Position numbers and translations under genes: made by a program. The notes beneath the pieces were generated by a model. The model saw nothing but the letters and a program-made list of their open reading frames with translations. It had not been told where the DNA came from and searched no databases. From assembly GCF_003244315.1 (NCBI RefSeq), contig NZ_QKWH01000002.1:346456-410455 (forward strand): 64,000 nucleotides of DNA, in the 5' to 3' direction. Source of the stretch: Xylanimonas oleitrophica (GTDB taxonomy: Bacteria; Actinomycetota; Actinomycetes; Actinomycetales; Cellulomonadaceae). This document shows, piece after piece, positions 8,627-18,309 of the stretch; the stretch's first letter is position 1; each line of letters starts with the position of its first letter.

Positions 8627-9777
8627 ACCGCCGTCGCGTCCGGTGCGGGCGACGTCGGGGCGGCGTCCACCTGGGCCGCCGTCTGACGGGTGCGTCCGGC
8701 GCTCGCCGCGCGGGTGGCCCGCATGACGGGGCGCTCCAGCCAGAACCAGCTGGCCGCGGCGAGCGCGAGAGCCGGCGGCAGCGTGACGGCCACGTGACCG
8801 GCGACGCCCAGGGCGCCCGCGCCGAGGAGCGTCGCCATCTGCTGGCAGGGGAACGCGTAGACGTACAGCCCGTACGAGACGTCGTTGCGCTGGAACCAGG
8901 CCGGCGAGGGCACCACGCGCCCGACCCACAGCAGGACGACGGCGACCAGCGGGGCGGTCAGCTGGCCGCCCCAGGACGGCGCCAGCCACACGGCGACCCC
9001 GACCACCGCTGCCGCGGGGAGCGCGACCTGCCACACGAGCGGGATCCGTTCGCGCAGCATGTAGACGATGGCGCCGCCGAGAAAGTACGGCAGCAGCTTG
9101 AAGAGCCAGTGCGCGTCGGTGTTGCCGCCGAAGAGCTGCAGCACGCGACCGTCGGCCACGTGGGCCGCCACGCTCAGCAGGAACATCGCGCCGAGCACCA
9201 GGGGGCTGCGGCGGGTCACGGCGGCGCAGGCCGCGACCCCGACGACGAGGTAGCAGAGGAACTCGAAGTACAGCGTCCACAGGGAGCCGTTCCAGGCACC
9301 GGCGTGCGGTACGTCCGCGAGCGTGCCCGCGACGCTGTAGTCCGACATCCGCAGACCCGCGTTGGCGAGCACGTAGTTCAGCGGGGTGTTGGCCGTGGTG
9401 AGGAAGCCTTCGAGCGTGCCGCGCTCGATGCGGTAGGCCACGGGTGCGAAGCCGAACGCCACGACGACGAGGCAGGCGAGGAAGGCCGGGAAGATGCGGG
9501 CCACGCGGTGGCCGAGGTACTCGGTGAACGTCGTGCGCAGACGGCTGCCCGTGATCAGGTAGCCGCTGATGGCGAAGAAGCCGATGACGGCCCAGCCGCC
9601 CAGGTGCTCGCCCGCGAAGCCGGGCCCGCCGCCGGCGCCGGCGATCGGGTAGGCGTGCGAGACGAGCACGAGCGCGGCCAGCACGAGCCGCACGAGGTTG
9701 AGGGAGTTGTTGCGGGGGTCCAACATCGTGACGCGCCCCGGGCGCAGCGACCCGGGCGTCGCGGTGGTGGCGCTCAC
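8608..9777 (-). CDS. Membrane O-acyltransferase (acyltransferase 3 family)
   Basis: 389 residues with about ten hydrophobic segments. N-terminal features of acyltransferase family 3 are present: NSLNLVRLVLAALVLVSHAYP (catalytic-type His) and FFAISGYLITGSRLR with the conserved Arg. These proteins transfer acetyl or other acyl groups onto glycans during export. GTG at 9777 overlaps the stop of the upstream GT2 by 4 bp; an internal ATG at 9726 is an alternative start. Co-expression with the GT2 suggests modification of the same glycan. Confidence 0.87.
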   Translation of the reverse strand: MSATTATPGSLRPGRVTMLDPRNNSLNLVRLVLAALVLVSHAYPIAGAGGGPGFAGEHLGGWAVIGFFAISGYLITGSRLRTTFTEYLGHRVARIFPAFLACLVVVAFGFAPVAYRIERGTLEGFLTTANTPLNYVLANAGLRMSDYSVAGTLADVPHAGAWNGSLWTLYFEFLCYLVVGVAACAAVTRRSPLVLGAMFLLSVAAHVADGRVLQLFGGNTDAHWLFKLLPYFLGGAIVYMLRERIPLVWQVALPAAAVVGVAVWLAPSWGGQLTAPLVAVVLLWVGRVVPSPAWFQRNDVSYGLYVYAFPCQQMATLLGAGALGVAGHVAVTLPPALALAAASWFWLERPVMRATRAASAGRTRQTAAQVDAAPTSPAPDATAVRAQAG

Positions 9778-10535
9778 CGGCCGGCTCGGTCGGCGCGCAG
9801 GCGGCGGAGCGCCAGGTGTGCGGTGGCGCGCAGGAGCCGCAGGCGCGAGCGCAGCACCTGGACGAGCCCCCGGGGGCGGTCGGGCGTCTGGTTGTCGCCG
9901 TGCAGCCGGCGCTCGAGCGACCGGATCTCGAGGTGCTGGATGCTGCCCGCGAGGTTGCCGTAGAGGCCGATCCACAGGTCGTGCGACTCGGTGAGGTAGG
10001 CGGGGAACGGCAGCACGACGTCGAGCGCCTCCCGCCGCAGCGCCATCGCGCACCCGAAGTACGGGCGGTCGCCCGCGAGCACCCCGACGACGTTGCGCAG
10101 GTGGTGGCGAGAGTCGCTCGCCCGCAGGTGCCAGTCGTCCCGGCCCCACGGGCCCGTGATGCGGTCCTCGCCGCCGAGCGTCGCGAGGTTGGTGGCGACG
10201 ACCTCGTGGTCGGCCAGGGCCTCGACCATCGCCGTCAGGCGGCCGGGGCGCCACACGTCGTCCTGGTCGGCGAGGAAGACGTAGCGGCCTCGTGCCTCGG
10301 CCAGCGCAGCCCCGAACGTGCGCACGTAGCCCCGGTTGACGGAGGAGCGCACCAGCCGGACGCGGGGATCGCCCACGGACTCCACCCGGGCCACCGTGTC
10401 GTCCCGCGAGCAGTCGTCCACGACGACGACCTCGTCCGCGGGTCCCAGCTGCGCCAGGATCGACCGGAGCTGTTCCTCGACGAACCGCGACCCGTTGTAC
10501 GTCGCCATGCAGACGCTGACGTCTGGCGCAGTCAC
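9774..10535 (-). CDS. GT2 glycosyltransferase, RgpB-like
   Basis: 253 residues. Motifs: VCMATYNGSRFVEEQLRSIL, EVVVVDDCSRDDT, NRGYVRTF and the metal site FLADQDDVWRPG, a combination typical of the GT2 subgroup that includes rhamnosyltransferases such as RgpB. The GTG start at 10535 is preceded by a strong AGGAGGT with 6-nt spacing. The gene heads a two-gene minus-strand operon with the acyltransferase. Confidence 0.85.
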   Translation of the reverse strand: MTAPDVSVCMATYNGSRFVEEQLRSILAQLGPADEVVVVDDCSRDDTVARVESVGDPRVRLVRSSVNRGYVRTFGAALAEARGRYVFLADQDDVWRPGRLTAMVEALADHEVVATNLATLGGEDRITGPWGRDDWHLRASDSRHHLRNVVGVLAGDRPYFGCAMALRREALDVVLPFPAYLTESHDLWIGLYGNLAGSIQHLEIRSLERRLHGDNQTPDRPRGLVQVLRSRLRLLRATAHLALRRLRADRAGR

Positions 10536-10592
10536 ACCACTACCTCCTGGTCAGAGCCTCGCAGGCCGGCCCGAGGGGCGGTCCCGGAACCT

Positions 10593-10607
10593 CCCGTAGT
10601 GTACGGG
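10593..10607. promoter_or_regulatory. 15-bp palindrome in a divergent promoter region
   Basis: CCCGTA-gtg-TACGGG is perfectly symmetrical. It contains TAGTGT on the plus strand (10597-10602) and TACACT on the minus strand, both good -10 hexamers, between the divergent GT2 genes starting at 10535 and 10688. It may be a shared operator or a pair of overlapping promoters. Confidence 0.45.
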
Positions 10608-10687
10608 TGCAGCCGAGCGCCGTCGGAGACGGTGACGAGGTGGACGCGCGGGGTGCGCGGAGCAGTGACGAGACGGGGTGAGGCAGC

Positions 10688-11656
10688 ATGACCGGCGACA
10701 CGGCATCGCGCCAGGGGACGGGGCGACGCGTGGTCGCGGTGGTCTCGTCCTTCAGGCCGAGCACGGACCTGGTGCACAACGCGCGACTGGTCGCGCAGCA
10801 GGTCGACGAGCTGGTCGTGGTCGACGACGGCAGCGGCCCCGAGCACACCGACGTGCTCGACGCCGTGCGTGCCGCCGGCGCGCAGGTGGTGGCCCTGCCG
10901 GAGAACGTCGGCATCGCGGCGGCGCTGAACGCCGGCCTGCGGGCGGCCGACCCGGCGCCGGAGGACCTGGTGGTGACCTTCGACCAGGACAGCGCCGTGC
11001 CCCAGGGGTTCATCGCCGCCCTGGTGGCCCAGTGGGACGACGCGGTGCGCGCGGGCGTCCCGGTGGGGATGGTCTCGCCGGCCACGTTCGCCGGGGTGCC
11101 GCAGACCATCGGCGAGCCGGACGAGCGCGGCCTCCTGCGCTCCCGCGAGCCGATCCAGTCCGGGTCGCTCGTCTCGGGCGAGGTGCTCGCCACGGCGGGG
11201 CTGCTCCGGGAGGAGCTGTTCATCGACCTGGTCGACATCGAGTACTTCCTGCGGCTGCAGCGCGCAGGCCGGGCCTGCCTGGCGGTGCCTGGCCTCGACC
11301 TGCCGCACGAGCTGGGGCGGACCTACCCGTTCACGCTGCTGGGCACGAAGGTGCGCTGGCGGGGCCGGAACCTCAAGCTCAGCCTCAGCACGCCGTTCCG
11401 CTACTACTTCCGGGCACGCAACCGCGTGATCATCAACCGCGAGTACTGGCGCAGCTCGTGGCGGCTCCTGGCACGGGACACTGCCATGGAGGTGCGGCAC
11501 CTGGTGTTCGTGCTCATGTACGCCCGGCCTCGGGGCGCCGCCCTGCGGGTGGTCGTGCGAGGGCTGCGGGACGGGCTGCGGTCGCGCACGGGCGCGATCC
11601 CGGCCGACGTGGCGCAGACGGCCTCGCGGATCAGCTGGCGGATCGACCCGCTGTAG
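10688..11656 (+). CDS. GT2 rhamnosyltransferase-like enzyme
   Basis: 322 residues. The motifs ENVGIAAALNAGL, VVTFDQDSAVPQGF and DLVDIEYFLRLQRAG match the RfbF/TIGR01556-type rhamnosyltransferase group, and the last 80 residues (RYYFRARNRVIINREYW) are the usual amphipathic C-terminal region. The substrate would be dTDP-L-rhamnose, whose four synthesis genes are in the same window. The 3' end overlaps the flippase gene on the other strand by 26 bp. Confidence 0.84.
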   Translation: MTGDTASRQGTGRRVVAVVSSFRPSTDLVHNARLVAQQVDELVVVDDGSGPEHTDVLDAVRAAGAQVVALPENVGIAAALNAGLRAADPAPEDLVVTFDQDSAVPQGFIAALVAQWDDAVRAGVPVGMVSPATFAGVPQTIGEPDERGLLRSREPIQSGSLVSGEVLATAGLLREELFIDLVDIEYFLRLQRAGRACLAVPGLDLPHELGRTYPFTLLGTKVRWRGRNLKLSLSTPFRYYFRARNRVIINREYWRSSWRLLARDTAMEVRHLVFVLMYARPRGAALRVVVRGLRDGLRSRTGAIPADVAQTASRISWRIDPL

Positions 11657-12893
11657 CGTCCGTCGCCGGGGGTGTGGTGCTGCGACGGGCAGGCATCCGG
11701 CGCAGGGCCGGGACCAGCAGCAGGGACACGAGGAGCACCTCGGACGCCGCGAGCCCCATGGCGATCGCCTGCCCGTCTTGGCGGGCGGCACCGAGCGCCA
11801 TCAGCGCCAGGCCGACCACCGAGGACGCGAGCGTGAGCGTCAGCACCATGCGACCCTGGCCGGCCGGGATGAGCAGGTTGCGGATGAGCGGCGTCGAGAG
11901 CGAGATGAACAGGAAAGCGACGCCGTACCAGGTGGCCGTCGCGCGCTCGGCGGCGACGTCCGCGCCGAAGACCAGCGCGGTCGTCCACGGGCCGAGCAGA
12001 GCCAGGAAGGCCAGCCCGACGAGCCCGGCGACGGCGTGCGTGCCGATCGCCGTCCACTGCCGGCGCCGGGCGTCGGCGGCGGTGGGGTCGAGCACCCATC
12101 CCTGGAACGCGTTGCCGAGGGCGGCGACCACCACGGTGGTGCCGACCCGGTAGAGCCGGTCCGCGGACCCGTACGACGAGCTGTCGACCGCGGGCAGCGC
12201 GGCGGCCGCGACGGGCACCGGCGTCGAGCCGTAGGCGTTGCCGGCCGCGTCGATCCCCGCGGTCGCAGCAGTCTGACGGATCCGTGACCAGAGCGAGCGC
12301 GGCGGCTCCGCGGAGCTGTCGTAGCCCGCGAGCACGCGGCGGCTGAACAGGACGATCGGTAGCGCCAGCGCCACGATCGTCAGCACGGGGTACGGCCAGA
12401 TCTCGCCGGTCAGCAGGAGCAGCGGCAGGGCGACGACGGTGGCCGCGACCCGCGGCACGACGTCGTACCGCGCCATCAGCATCGGCCTGCCGATGCCGAT
12501 GCAGTACCACGTGGGCAGCATGCCCGTGAGGGCGAGCGAACCGGCCAGCAGCAGCGAGTCGAGCAGGTGCGCCGGGCCCACCACGGCCCAGGTGATGAGC
12601 AGGCAGAGCGGGAGCACGACGAGCGACGCCAGGCCGCGCACCACGAGGCTGTCGCGGTAGAGCCGCTGCCGCACGTGCTCCGACGTCGTCTGAGCCACGG
12701 CTGGGGGACCGTAGATCCCCCAGCCGAACGTCAGCGCGATGGCACCGAGCGTGCCGATGGCCTGGGCGGCGCTGATGTCGCCCCAACCCTCCGGTCCTGC
12801 CAGCCGGGAGATGACCGGCAGGACCAGGAACGGGGCGGCGGCGCTGAGGAGCGGGATCCCCAGGAACGCCCCGACCCGCGGGACGAGGTTCAT
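11631..12893 (-). CDS. Wzx-type polysaccharide flippase
   Basis: 420 residues, about 12 membrane segments. N-terminal LVLPVISRLAGPEGWGDISAAQA is typical of the MOP-superfamily O-antigen/teichuronic acid flippases (F/Y-G motif in the first loop). It would move an undecaprenyl-linked oligosaccharide to the outer leaflet. It starts 22 bp after the rfbB stop, so both are likely one operon. The presence of both this and Wzm/Wzt suggests two separately exported glycans. Confidence 0.8.
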   Translation of the reverse strand: MNLVPRVGAFLGIPLLSAAAPFLVLPVISRLAGPEGWGDISAAQAIGTLGAIALTFGWGIYGPPAVAQTTSEHVRQRLYRDSLVVRGLASLVVLPLCLLITWAVVGPAHLLDSLLLAGSLALTGMLPTWYCIGIGRPMLMARYDVVPRVAATVVALPLLLLTGEIWPYPVLTIVALALPIVLFSRRVLAGYDSSAEPPRSLWSRIRQTAATAGIDAAGNAYGSTPVPVAAAALPAVDSSSYGSADRLYRVGTTVVVAALGNAFQGWVLDPTAADARRRQWTAIGTHAVAGLVGLAFLALLGPWTTALVFGADVAAERATATWYGVAFLFISLSTPLIRNLLIPAGQGRMVLTLTLASSVVGLALMALGAARQDGQAIAMGLAASEVLLVSLLLVPALRRMPARRSTTPPATDATAGRSAS

Positions 12894-12915
12894 CGGCGGG
12901 CGCTCGGGTGCGTCG

Positions 12916-13947
<1,032 letters not shown>

Positions 13948-14070
13948 CTACAGCCTCCGCGTCGCCTGCCGATCAGGTGGACGAGGGCTGCCCGGACGCC
14001 GTCCGCGGCCCCTGCGTCGCGTCGTGCCGCGCCCAGAGCGGCGGTCCGCGTGGTTCGCACGACTCGTACT

Positions 14071-14076
14071 TATCCT
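14071..14076 (+). promoter_or_regulatory. Candidate -10 hexamer for the lipoprotein/ChW operon
   Basis: TATCCT, 45 nt upstream of the ATG at 14122. No convincing -35 at 17 bp. Confidence 0.3.
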
Positions 14077-14121
14077 GACCGGGGCCGGCGCGGTGCTCGG
14101 TCTCCGAAGGAGGGGATTCCC

Positions 14122-14736
14122 ATGAACCGGCAGCTGTCCAGGTCCCGCCGCATCTCGGTGGCGGTCGCGTGCTTGATCGGGGCGAGCGCCCTGACGGGCT
14201 GCGCGGGGCTCGGCGACGCTCCGGGAAGCGCTGCGGGCGACCCGAGCGCCCAGGTGCTCGAGGAGGGTGCCACGGCCGAGCCGTCGCCCGAGCCGTCGCC
14301 GTCGGACGCCGCGTCCGCCGAAGAGCCCGAGGAGCCCGCCGCGGATCCTGCAGCGGAGCCCGGCGAGGCGTCCGAGGGCACGGAGACGGCCGGGGAGCCC
14401 TCGGCGCCCGCCGCGCCCGAGGCGACGCCGGCCGCGGACGGCCGCGGTGGCGTCGAGGTGGTCGCTCTCGGCACGCCCGACGGAGCGACGGTGCGGGCCG
14501 GAGGGTTCGTCTCGGACGCCGTCGAGCTGGGCGGCACCTGCACCTACACGCTGGTGCAGGAGGCAGGCAGCGTGCAGGGATCGGCTGCCGCGGAGCCCGA
14601 CGCGACCGTGACGTGGTGCTCGGACGTCGACCTCGCCCTGCCCGCGCCGGGGGCGCCGTGGACGCTCGAGCTGCGCTACGAGTCGCCGATGTCGGTGGGC
14701 ACCGGGGCCACGACGTCGGAGGGTGCTGCCTCGTGA
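14122..14736 (+). CDS. Secreted lipoprotein of unknown function
   Basis: 204 residues. A signal peptide (RRISVAVACLIGASALTGC) ends in the lipobox LTGC, so the mature protein should be lipid-anchored at about Cys29. A Pro/Glu/Ala-rich linker of about 80 residues follows, then a small C-terminal domain of about 90 residues with two cysteines (GTCTYTLVQ and VTWCSDVDL) likely forming a disulfide; by eye it looks like a beta-sandwich. ATG at 14122 has GAAGGAGG upstream. The stop overlaps the start of the ChW-repeat protein by 4 bp, so the two products probably act together in the wall. I do not recognise a named family. Confidence 0.8.
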   Translation: MNRQLSRSRRISVAVACLIGASALTGCAGLGDAPGSAAGDPSAQVLEEGATAEPSPEPSPSDAASAEEPEEPAADPAAEPGEASEGTETAGEPSAPAAPEATPAADGRGGVEVVALGTPDGATVRAGGFVSDAVELGGTCTYTLVQEAGSVQGSAAAEPDATVTWCSDVDLALPAPGAPWTLELRYESPMSVGTGATTSEGAAS

Positions 14737-16448
14737 GGGTGCTGCGTCCCCTGACCGTCGCCCTGGCCACCCTCGGGATGCTGGCCGCCGGGAGCCTCGC
14801 CGCTCCGGTGGCGGCGGCCCCGGTAGTGGCCGCTCCCGTCGCCGCAGCGGCCGACGCGAGCGGCTTCAACGCCGGCAACATCATCTCGGACGCCGTGTTC
14901 TACGACTCCGGCGCCATGACGGCCGCCCAGGTCCAGGCGTTCCTGAACGAGCAGGGCAGGAACTGCCGCCCTGCTTCCGGAGGCCCGGCGTGCCTGAAGG
15001 ACTACCGGACGACCACGTCGTCCAGGCCCGCGGAGACCAACCTGTGCTCGGCGTACACCGGCCGCAGCGAGAGCGCTGCCGAGATCATCGCCCGGGTGGG
15101 GCAGGCGTGCGGCATCAACCCGCAGGTGCTGCTCGTGCTGCTGCAGAAGGAGACGTCGCTCGTCACCAAGACGGCGCCGACGACCAGCAACTACAACCGG
15201 GCGACGGGCTTCGGCTGCCCGGACACGGGCCCGGGCAACACGGCCAACTGCGACACGCAGTACTACGGGTTCTTCAACCAGCTCTACCGGGCCGCGCGCC
15301 AGTACAAGGTCTACCGGGCCAACCCGACGCGCTACAACTACCAGGCGGGGCGGGTCAACCAGATCCAGTACCACCCGAACACGAGCTGCGGGCGCTCCGG
15401 CGTCTACATCGAGAACCAGGCGACGGCCGGGCTGTACATCTACACGCCGTACCAGCCCAACGCCGCCGCCCTGCGGAACATGTACGGCACGGGCGACTCC
15501 TGCTCCGCCTACGGCAACCGCAACTTCTGGCGCCTGTTCACCGACTGGTTCGGCTCGACGCAGGTCTCGGGGTCGGTGCTGCAGTACCGAGCCCACGTGC
15601 AGAACGTCGGCTGGCAGGGGTGGCTGGCGCAGGGCAACACGGCAGGCACCACCGGGTCCGCGCTGCGCGTCGAGGCGATCCAGTTCAACGCCCCGGGCCG
15701 CGCGGGCGAGGTGCAGTGCCGCGCCCACGTGCAGAACGTGGGGTGGACCGGCTGGGCCAACGGGCCGGGCACCTGCGGCACCGAGGGTCGCGGCCTGCGC
15801 GTCGAGGCGATGCAGCTCAGGCTCTCCGGCAGCCTCGCCGCCCAGTACGACATCTGGTACCGGCTCCACGTGCAGAACATCGGTTGGATGGGCTGGGCCA
15901 GGAACGGTGCCACGGCGGGCACGGCCGGTCTGGCGCTGCGGGTGGAGGCCGTCCAGGCCGTGCTCGTCCCCCGCGGAGGAGCGGCTCCCGGCAGCACCGC
16001 CAACGCCTCGGTCACCATCCCGTCAGCCCGCTACCGCGCCCACGTGCAGAACGTGGGCTGGCAAGGATGGGTGGGCCAGGGCGGGCTCGCCGGCACGACG
16101 GGCCGGTCCCTGAGGGTCGAGGGGCTCCAGATCGAGAACCCCCGGACCGTGTGGTCGGGCGGCATCGAGTGCCAGGCGCACGTGCAGAACGTGGGCTGGA
16201 CGGCCTGGACCGGCGGTGGGGGCACGTGCGGCACGACGGGCCGCGGCCTGCGTGTCGAGGCGGTCACGCTGCGCGTGACGGGCAACCTCGACCAGCTCAT
16301 CGACGTCTGGTACCGGGTCCACGTGCAGGACGTGGGCTGGACGGGCTGGACGAAGGACGGCAGCGGCGCGGGAACGACGGGCCGTGGCCTGCGCATCGAG
16401 GCCATCGAGATCAGGATCGACCACCAGGGATCCCGCCGGCCCTCCTGA
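14733..16448 (+). CDS. Secreted putative lytic enzyme with six ChW repeats
   Basis: 571 residues with an Ala-rich signal peptide to about residue 38. Residues about 40-280 form a cysteine-containing domain whose LLVLLQKETSLV stretch resembles the catalytic-Glu region of lysozyme-like transglycosylases, followed by TGFGCPDTGPGN and YYGFFNQLYRAARQY; a peptidoglycan-cleaving role is inferred. Residues about 285-571 hold six ChW repeats (HVQNVGWxxW...GTTGRGLRVEA) with their His at about 288, 332, 379, 437, 483 and 530. They form two copies of an A-B-C triplet; both B repeats carry an extra Cys pair. ChW repeats are thought to bind wall carbohydrate. The gene is translationally coupled to the lipoprotein gene. 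Confidence 0.8.
   Translation: MRVLRPLTVALATLGMLAAGSLAAPVAAAPVVAAPVAAAADASGFNAGNIISDAVFYDSGAMTAAQVQAFLNEQGRNCRPASGGPACLKDYRTTTSSRPAETNLCSAYTGRSESAAEIIARVGQACGINPQVLLVLLQKETSLVTKTAPTTSNYNRATGFGCPDTGPGNTANCDTQYYGFFNQLYRAARQYKVYRANPTRYNYQAGRVNQIQYHPNTSCGRSGVYIENQATAGLYIYTPYQPNAAALRNMYGTGDSCSAYGNRNFWRLFTDWFGSTQVSGSVLQYRAHVQNVGWQGWLAQGNTAGTTGSALRVEAIQFNAPGRAGEVQCRAHVQNVGWTGWANGPGTCGTEGRGLRVEAMQLRLSGSLAAQYDIWYRLHVQNIGWMGWARNGATAGTAGLALRVEAVQAVLVPRGGAAPGSTANASVTIPSARYRAHVQNVGWQGWVGQGGLAGTTGRSLRVEGLQIENPRTVWSGGIECQAHVQNVGWTAWTGGGGTCGTTGRGLRVEAVTLRVTGNLDQLIDVWYRVHVQDVGWTGWTKDGSGAGTTGRGLRIEAIEIRIDHQGSRRPS
15582..16430 (+). repeat. Six ChW repeats arranged as a duplicated triplet
   Basis: Repeat cores with cacgtgcagaac-type sequence begin near 15594, 15726, 15867, 16041, 16179 and 16320. 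Repeats 1-3 and 4-6 line up with an offset of about 450 bp, so one three-repeat block was duplicated. Confidence 0.85.
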
Positions 16449-16460
16449 CGGGGGCGGCAG

Positions 16461-16498
16461 CAGCGCGGCCCCGGGGCTCTCGCCCCGGGGCCGCGCTG
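16461..16498. terminator. Strong bidirectional terminator, 17-bp perfect stem
   Basis: CAGCGCGGCCCCGGGGC (16461-16477) pairs with 16482-16498 without mismatch around the loop TCTC. It separates the convergent ChW-protein gene and rfbC. Confidence 0.85.
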
Positions 16499-16525
16499 CG
16501 TCGTCCGGTCCGTGCCCGCCGGGGG

Positions 16526-17143
16526 TCAGCCCTTCAGCGAGGCGACGTACTCCTGGACGGCGTCCCACGTGGGCAGGAGGCCCTGCTCGCGCGCCTCGGC
16601 GAGCGACGGGGCGACCTCGTCCTTCTCGGACAGCTGCGGGGTCAGCGGGGACCCGTCGCGGCCCGTCGTCGGCCACTCGATGCCGATCTCCGGGTCGAGC
16701 GGGTGCACCCCGTGCTCCCGGCCCGGCGCGTAGGGGGCCGAGCACAGGTAGGTGACCGTCGAGCCGTCCTCGAGGGAGAGGAACGCGTGGCCCAGGCCCT
16801 CGGAGAGGTAGATGGCGCGGCGGTCGACGTCGTCGAGCAGCACCGAGTCCCACGCGCCGAACGTGGGGGAGCCGACGCGGATGTCCACCACGACGTCCAG
16901 CACGGCGCCCTTGACGCAGGTGACGTACTTCGCCTGGCTCGGCGGGACGTCGGCGAAGTGGATGCCGCGCAGCACGCCGGCCGCGGAGACCGACAGGTTG
17001 GCCTGGCGCAGGTCGAGCCGGTGGCCGACGGCCTCGACGAACCGCTCGTCCTTGAACCACTCGAGGAAGACCCCTCGGTCGTCGCCGAATTGGCGCGGGG
17101 TGATCTCCCACGCGCCGTCGACCTGCAGTGCTCGGATGTCCAC
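16526..17143 (-). CDS. rfbC: dTDP-4-dehydrorhamnose 3,5-epimerase (RfbC/RmlC)
   Basis: 205 residues; third step of dTDP-L-rhamnose synthesis. Family features: PRQFGDDRGVFLEWFKD, NLSVSAAGVLRGIHF (active-site Arg/His), KYVTCVKGAVLDVVVDIR, and LSEGLGHAFLSLEDGSTVTYLCS with the catalytic-region Tyr. I chose the GTG at 17143 (MDIRALQVDG), about 10 nt after a GGAG; the longer upstream frame is not family-like. Divergent from rfbD with a 188-bp gap holding a likely -10 on each strand (AGGGTA complement near 17215 and TAGGCT at 17238). Confidence 0.94.
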   Translation of the reverse strand: MDIRALQVDGAWEITPRQFGDDRGVFLEWFKDERFVEAVGHRLDLRQANLSVSAAGVLRGIHFADVPPSQAKYVTCVKGAVLDVVVDIRVGSPTFGAWDSVLLDDVDRRAIYLSEGLGHAFLSLEDGSTVTYLCSAPYAPGREHGVHPLDPEIGIEWPTTGRDGSPLTPQLSEKDEVAPSLAEAREQGLLPTWDAVQEYVASLKG

Positions 17144-17331
17144 TGGGCTGATGCTCCGTCCGTGTCGTCGTCCTTGCGGCGGCCCGCGCCGAGGCCGGCC
17201 GGGCACCGCTGGCAAGGGTAGTCGCCGCCGCGGCCGGTAGGCTCGTGGGCCGGCGCCGCGCCTCGCGGCGCGCACGGGACGCGACGACGACCGCGCCGGC
17301 CACGGCGGGGTGAGAAGGAGACACCGGGACC

Positions 17332-18177
17332 ATGCGCTGGTTCGTCACCGGAGGCGGCGGGATGCTCGCCACGGACCTGCAGGCCACGCTCGCCGAGCGC
17401 GGGCACGAGGTCGTGACCGCCACGCGGCAGGACCTCGACATCACCGACGCCGACGCCTGCGCCGCCGCCGTCGCGGGCTTCGACGTCGTGGCCAACGCCG
17501 CGGCGTGGACGGACGTGGACGGCGCGGAGGACCAGGAGCCGCAGGCTTTCGCCGTGAACGCCGTCGGTGCCGCCAACCTCGCCCGTGCGGCCTCGGCGAC
17601 GGGCGCGCGCCTGGTGCACGTGTCCACCGACTACGTGTTCGCCGGCGACGCGACCGAGCCCTACCGGCACGACGCACCGGTCGCCCCGCGGTCCGCGTAC
17701 GGCCGCACCAAGGCGGCGGGGGAGTGGGCGGTGCTCGCCGCCGGCCCGGAGCACCTCGTGGTCCGCACCGCGTGGCTGTACGGGGCCACGACCGGCAAGT
17801 TCCCCCGCACCATCGCGCGCGTGCTGCGCGAGCGCGGCGCGGCCACCGTCGTCGACGACCAGGTGGGGCAGCCGACGTGGACGGCCGACCTCGCCGACCT
17901 CATGGTGCGGCTGGTGGACGCCGGGGCTCCCGGCGGGATCTACCACGGCACCTCGGGCGGGCAGTGCTCCTGGTTCGAGCTGGCCCAGGAGGTCGCCGTG
18001 ACGATCGGGCTGGACGCCTCCGCCGTGAGCCCGACGTCGAGCGCCGCGTTCGCGAGCAAGGCTCCGCGGCCCGCCTACTCGGTGCTCTCGCACGACTCGC
18101 TCGAGGCGGCCGGGGTCGCCCCGATCGGGGACTGGCGCGAGCGGTTCCGCGCGGCGGCGCCGGTGATCGTCGGCTGA
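17332..18177 (+). CDS. rfbD: dTDP-4-dehydrorhamnose reductase (RfbD/RmlD)
   Basis: 281 residues; last step to dTDP-L-rhamnose. Short-chain dehydrogenase with the N-terminal glycine motif TGGGGMLATDL, VNAVGAANLARAA, VHVSTDYVFAGD and the Tyr/Lys pair in YGRTKAAGE, followed by VRTAWLYG and DQVGQPTWT, all RmlD-typical. ATG at 17332 is preceded by AAGGAG. It is the only plus-strand gene of the four rhamnose genes. Confidence 0.95.
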   Translation: MRWFVTGGGGMLATDLQATLAERGHEVVTATRQDLDITDADACAAAVAGFDVVANAAAWTDVDGAEDQEPQAFAVNAVGAANLARAASATGARLVHVSTDYVFAGDATEPYRHDAPVAPRSAYGRTKAAGEWAVLAAGPEHLVVRTAWLYGATTGKFPRTIARVLRERGAATVVDDQVGQPTWTADLADLMVRLVDAGAPGGIYHGTSGGQCSWFELAQEVAVTIGLDASAVSPTSSAAFASKAPRPAYSVLSHDSLEAAGVAPIGDWRERFRAAAPVIVG

Positions 18178-18244
18178 CGCACCCGCGCCCGCACCTGCCT
18201 GCACCTGGACCTGTGCCCGGCCTCCGCCCGGGCCGGGGACGACC

Positions 18245-18280
18245 GACGGGACGCCACCCCATGAGGGGTGACGTCCCGTC
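18245..18280. terminator. Bidirectional terminator, 16-bp stem
   Basis: 18245-18260 pairs with 18265-18280 with a single mismatch and the loop ATGA. It lies between convergent rfbD and the amidase gene. Confidence 0.8.
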
Positions 18281-18309
18281 CGTCGTGCTGCGGGCAGGGC
18301 CCGCGGCCG

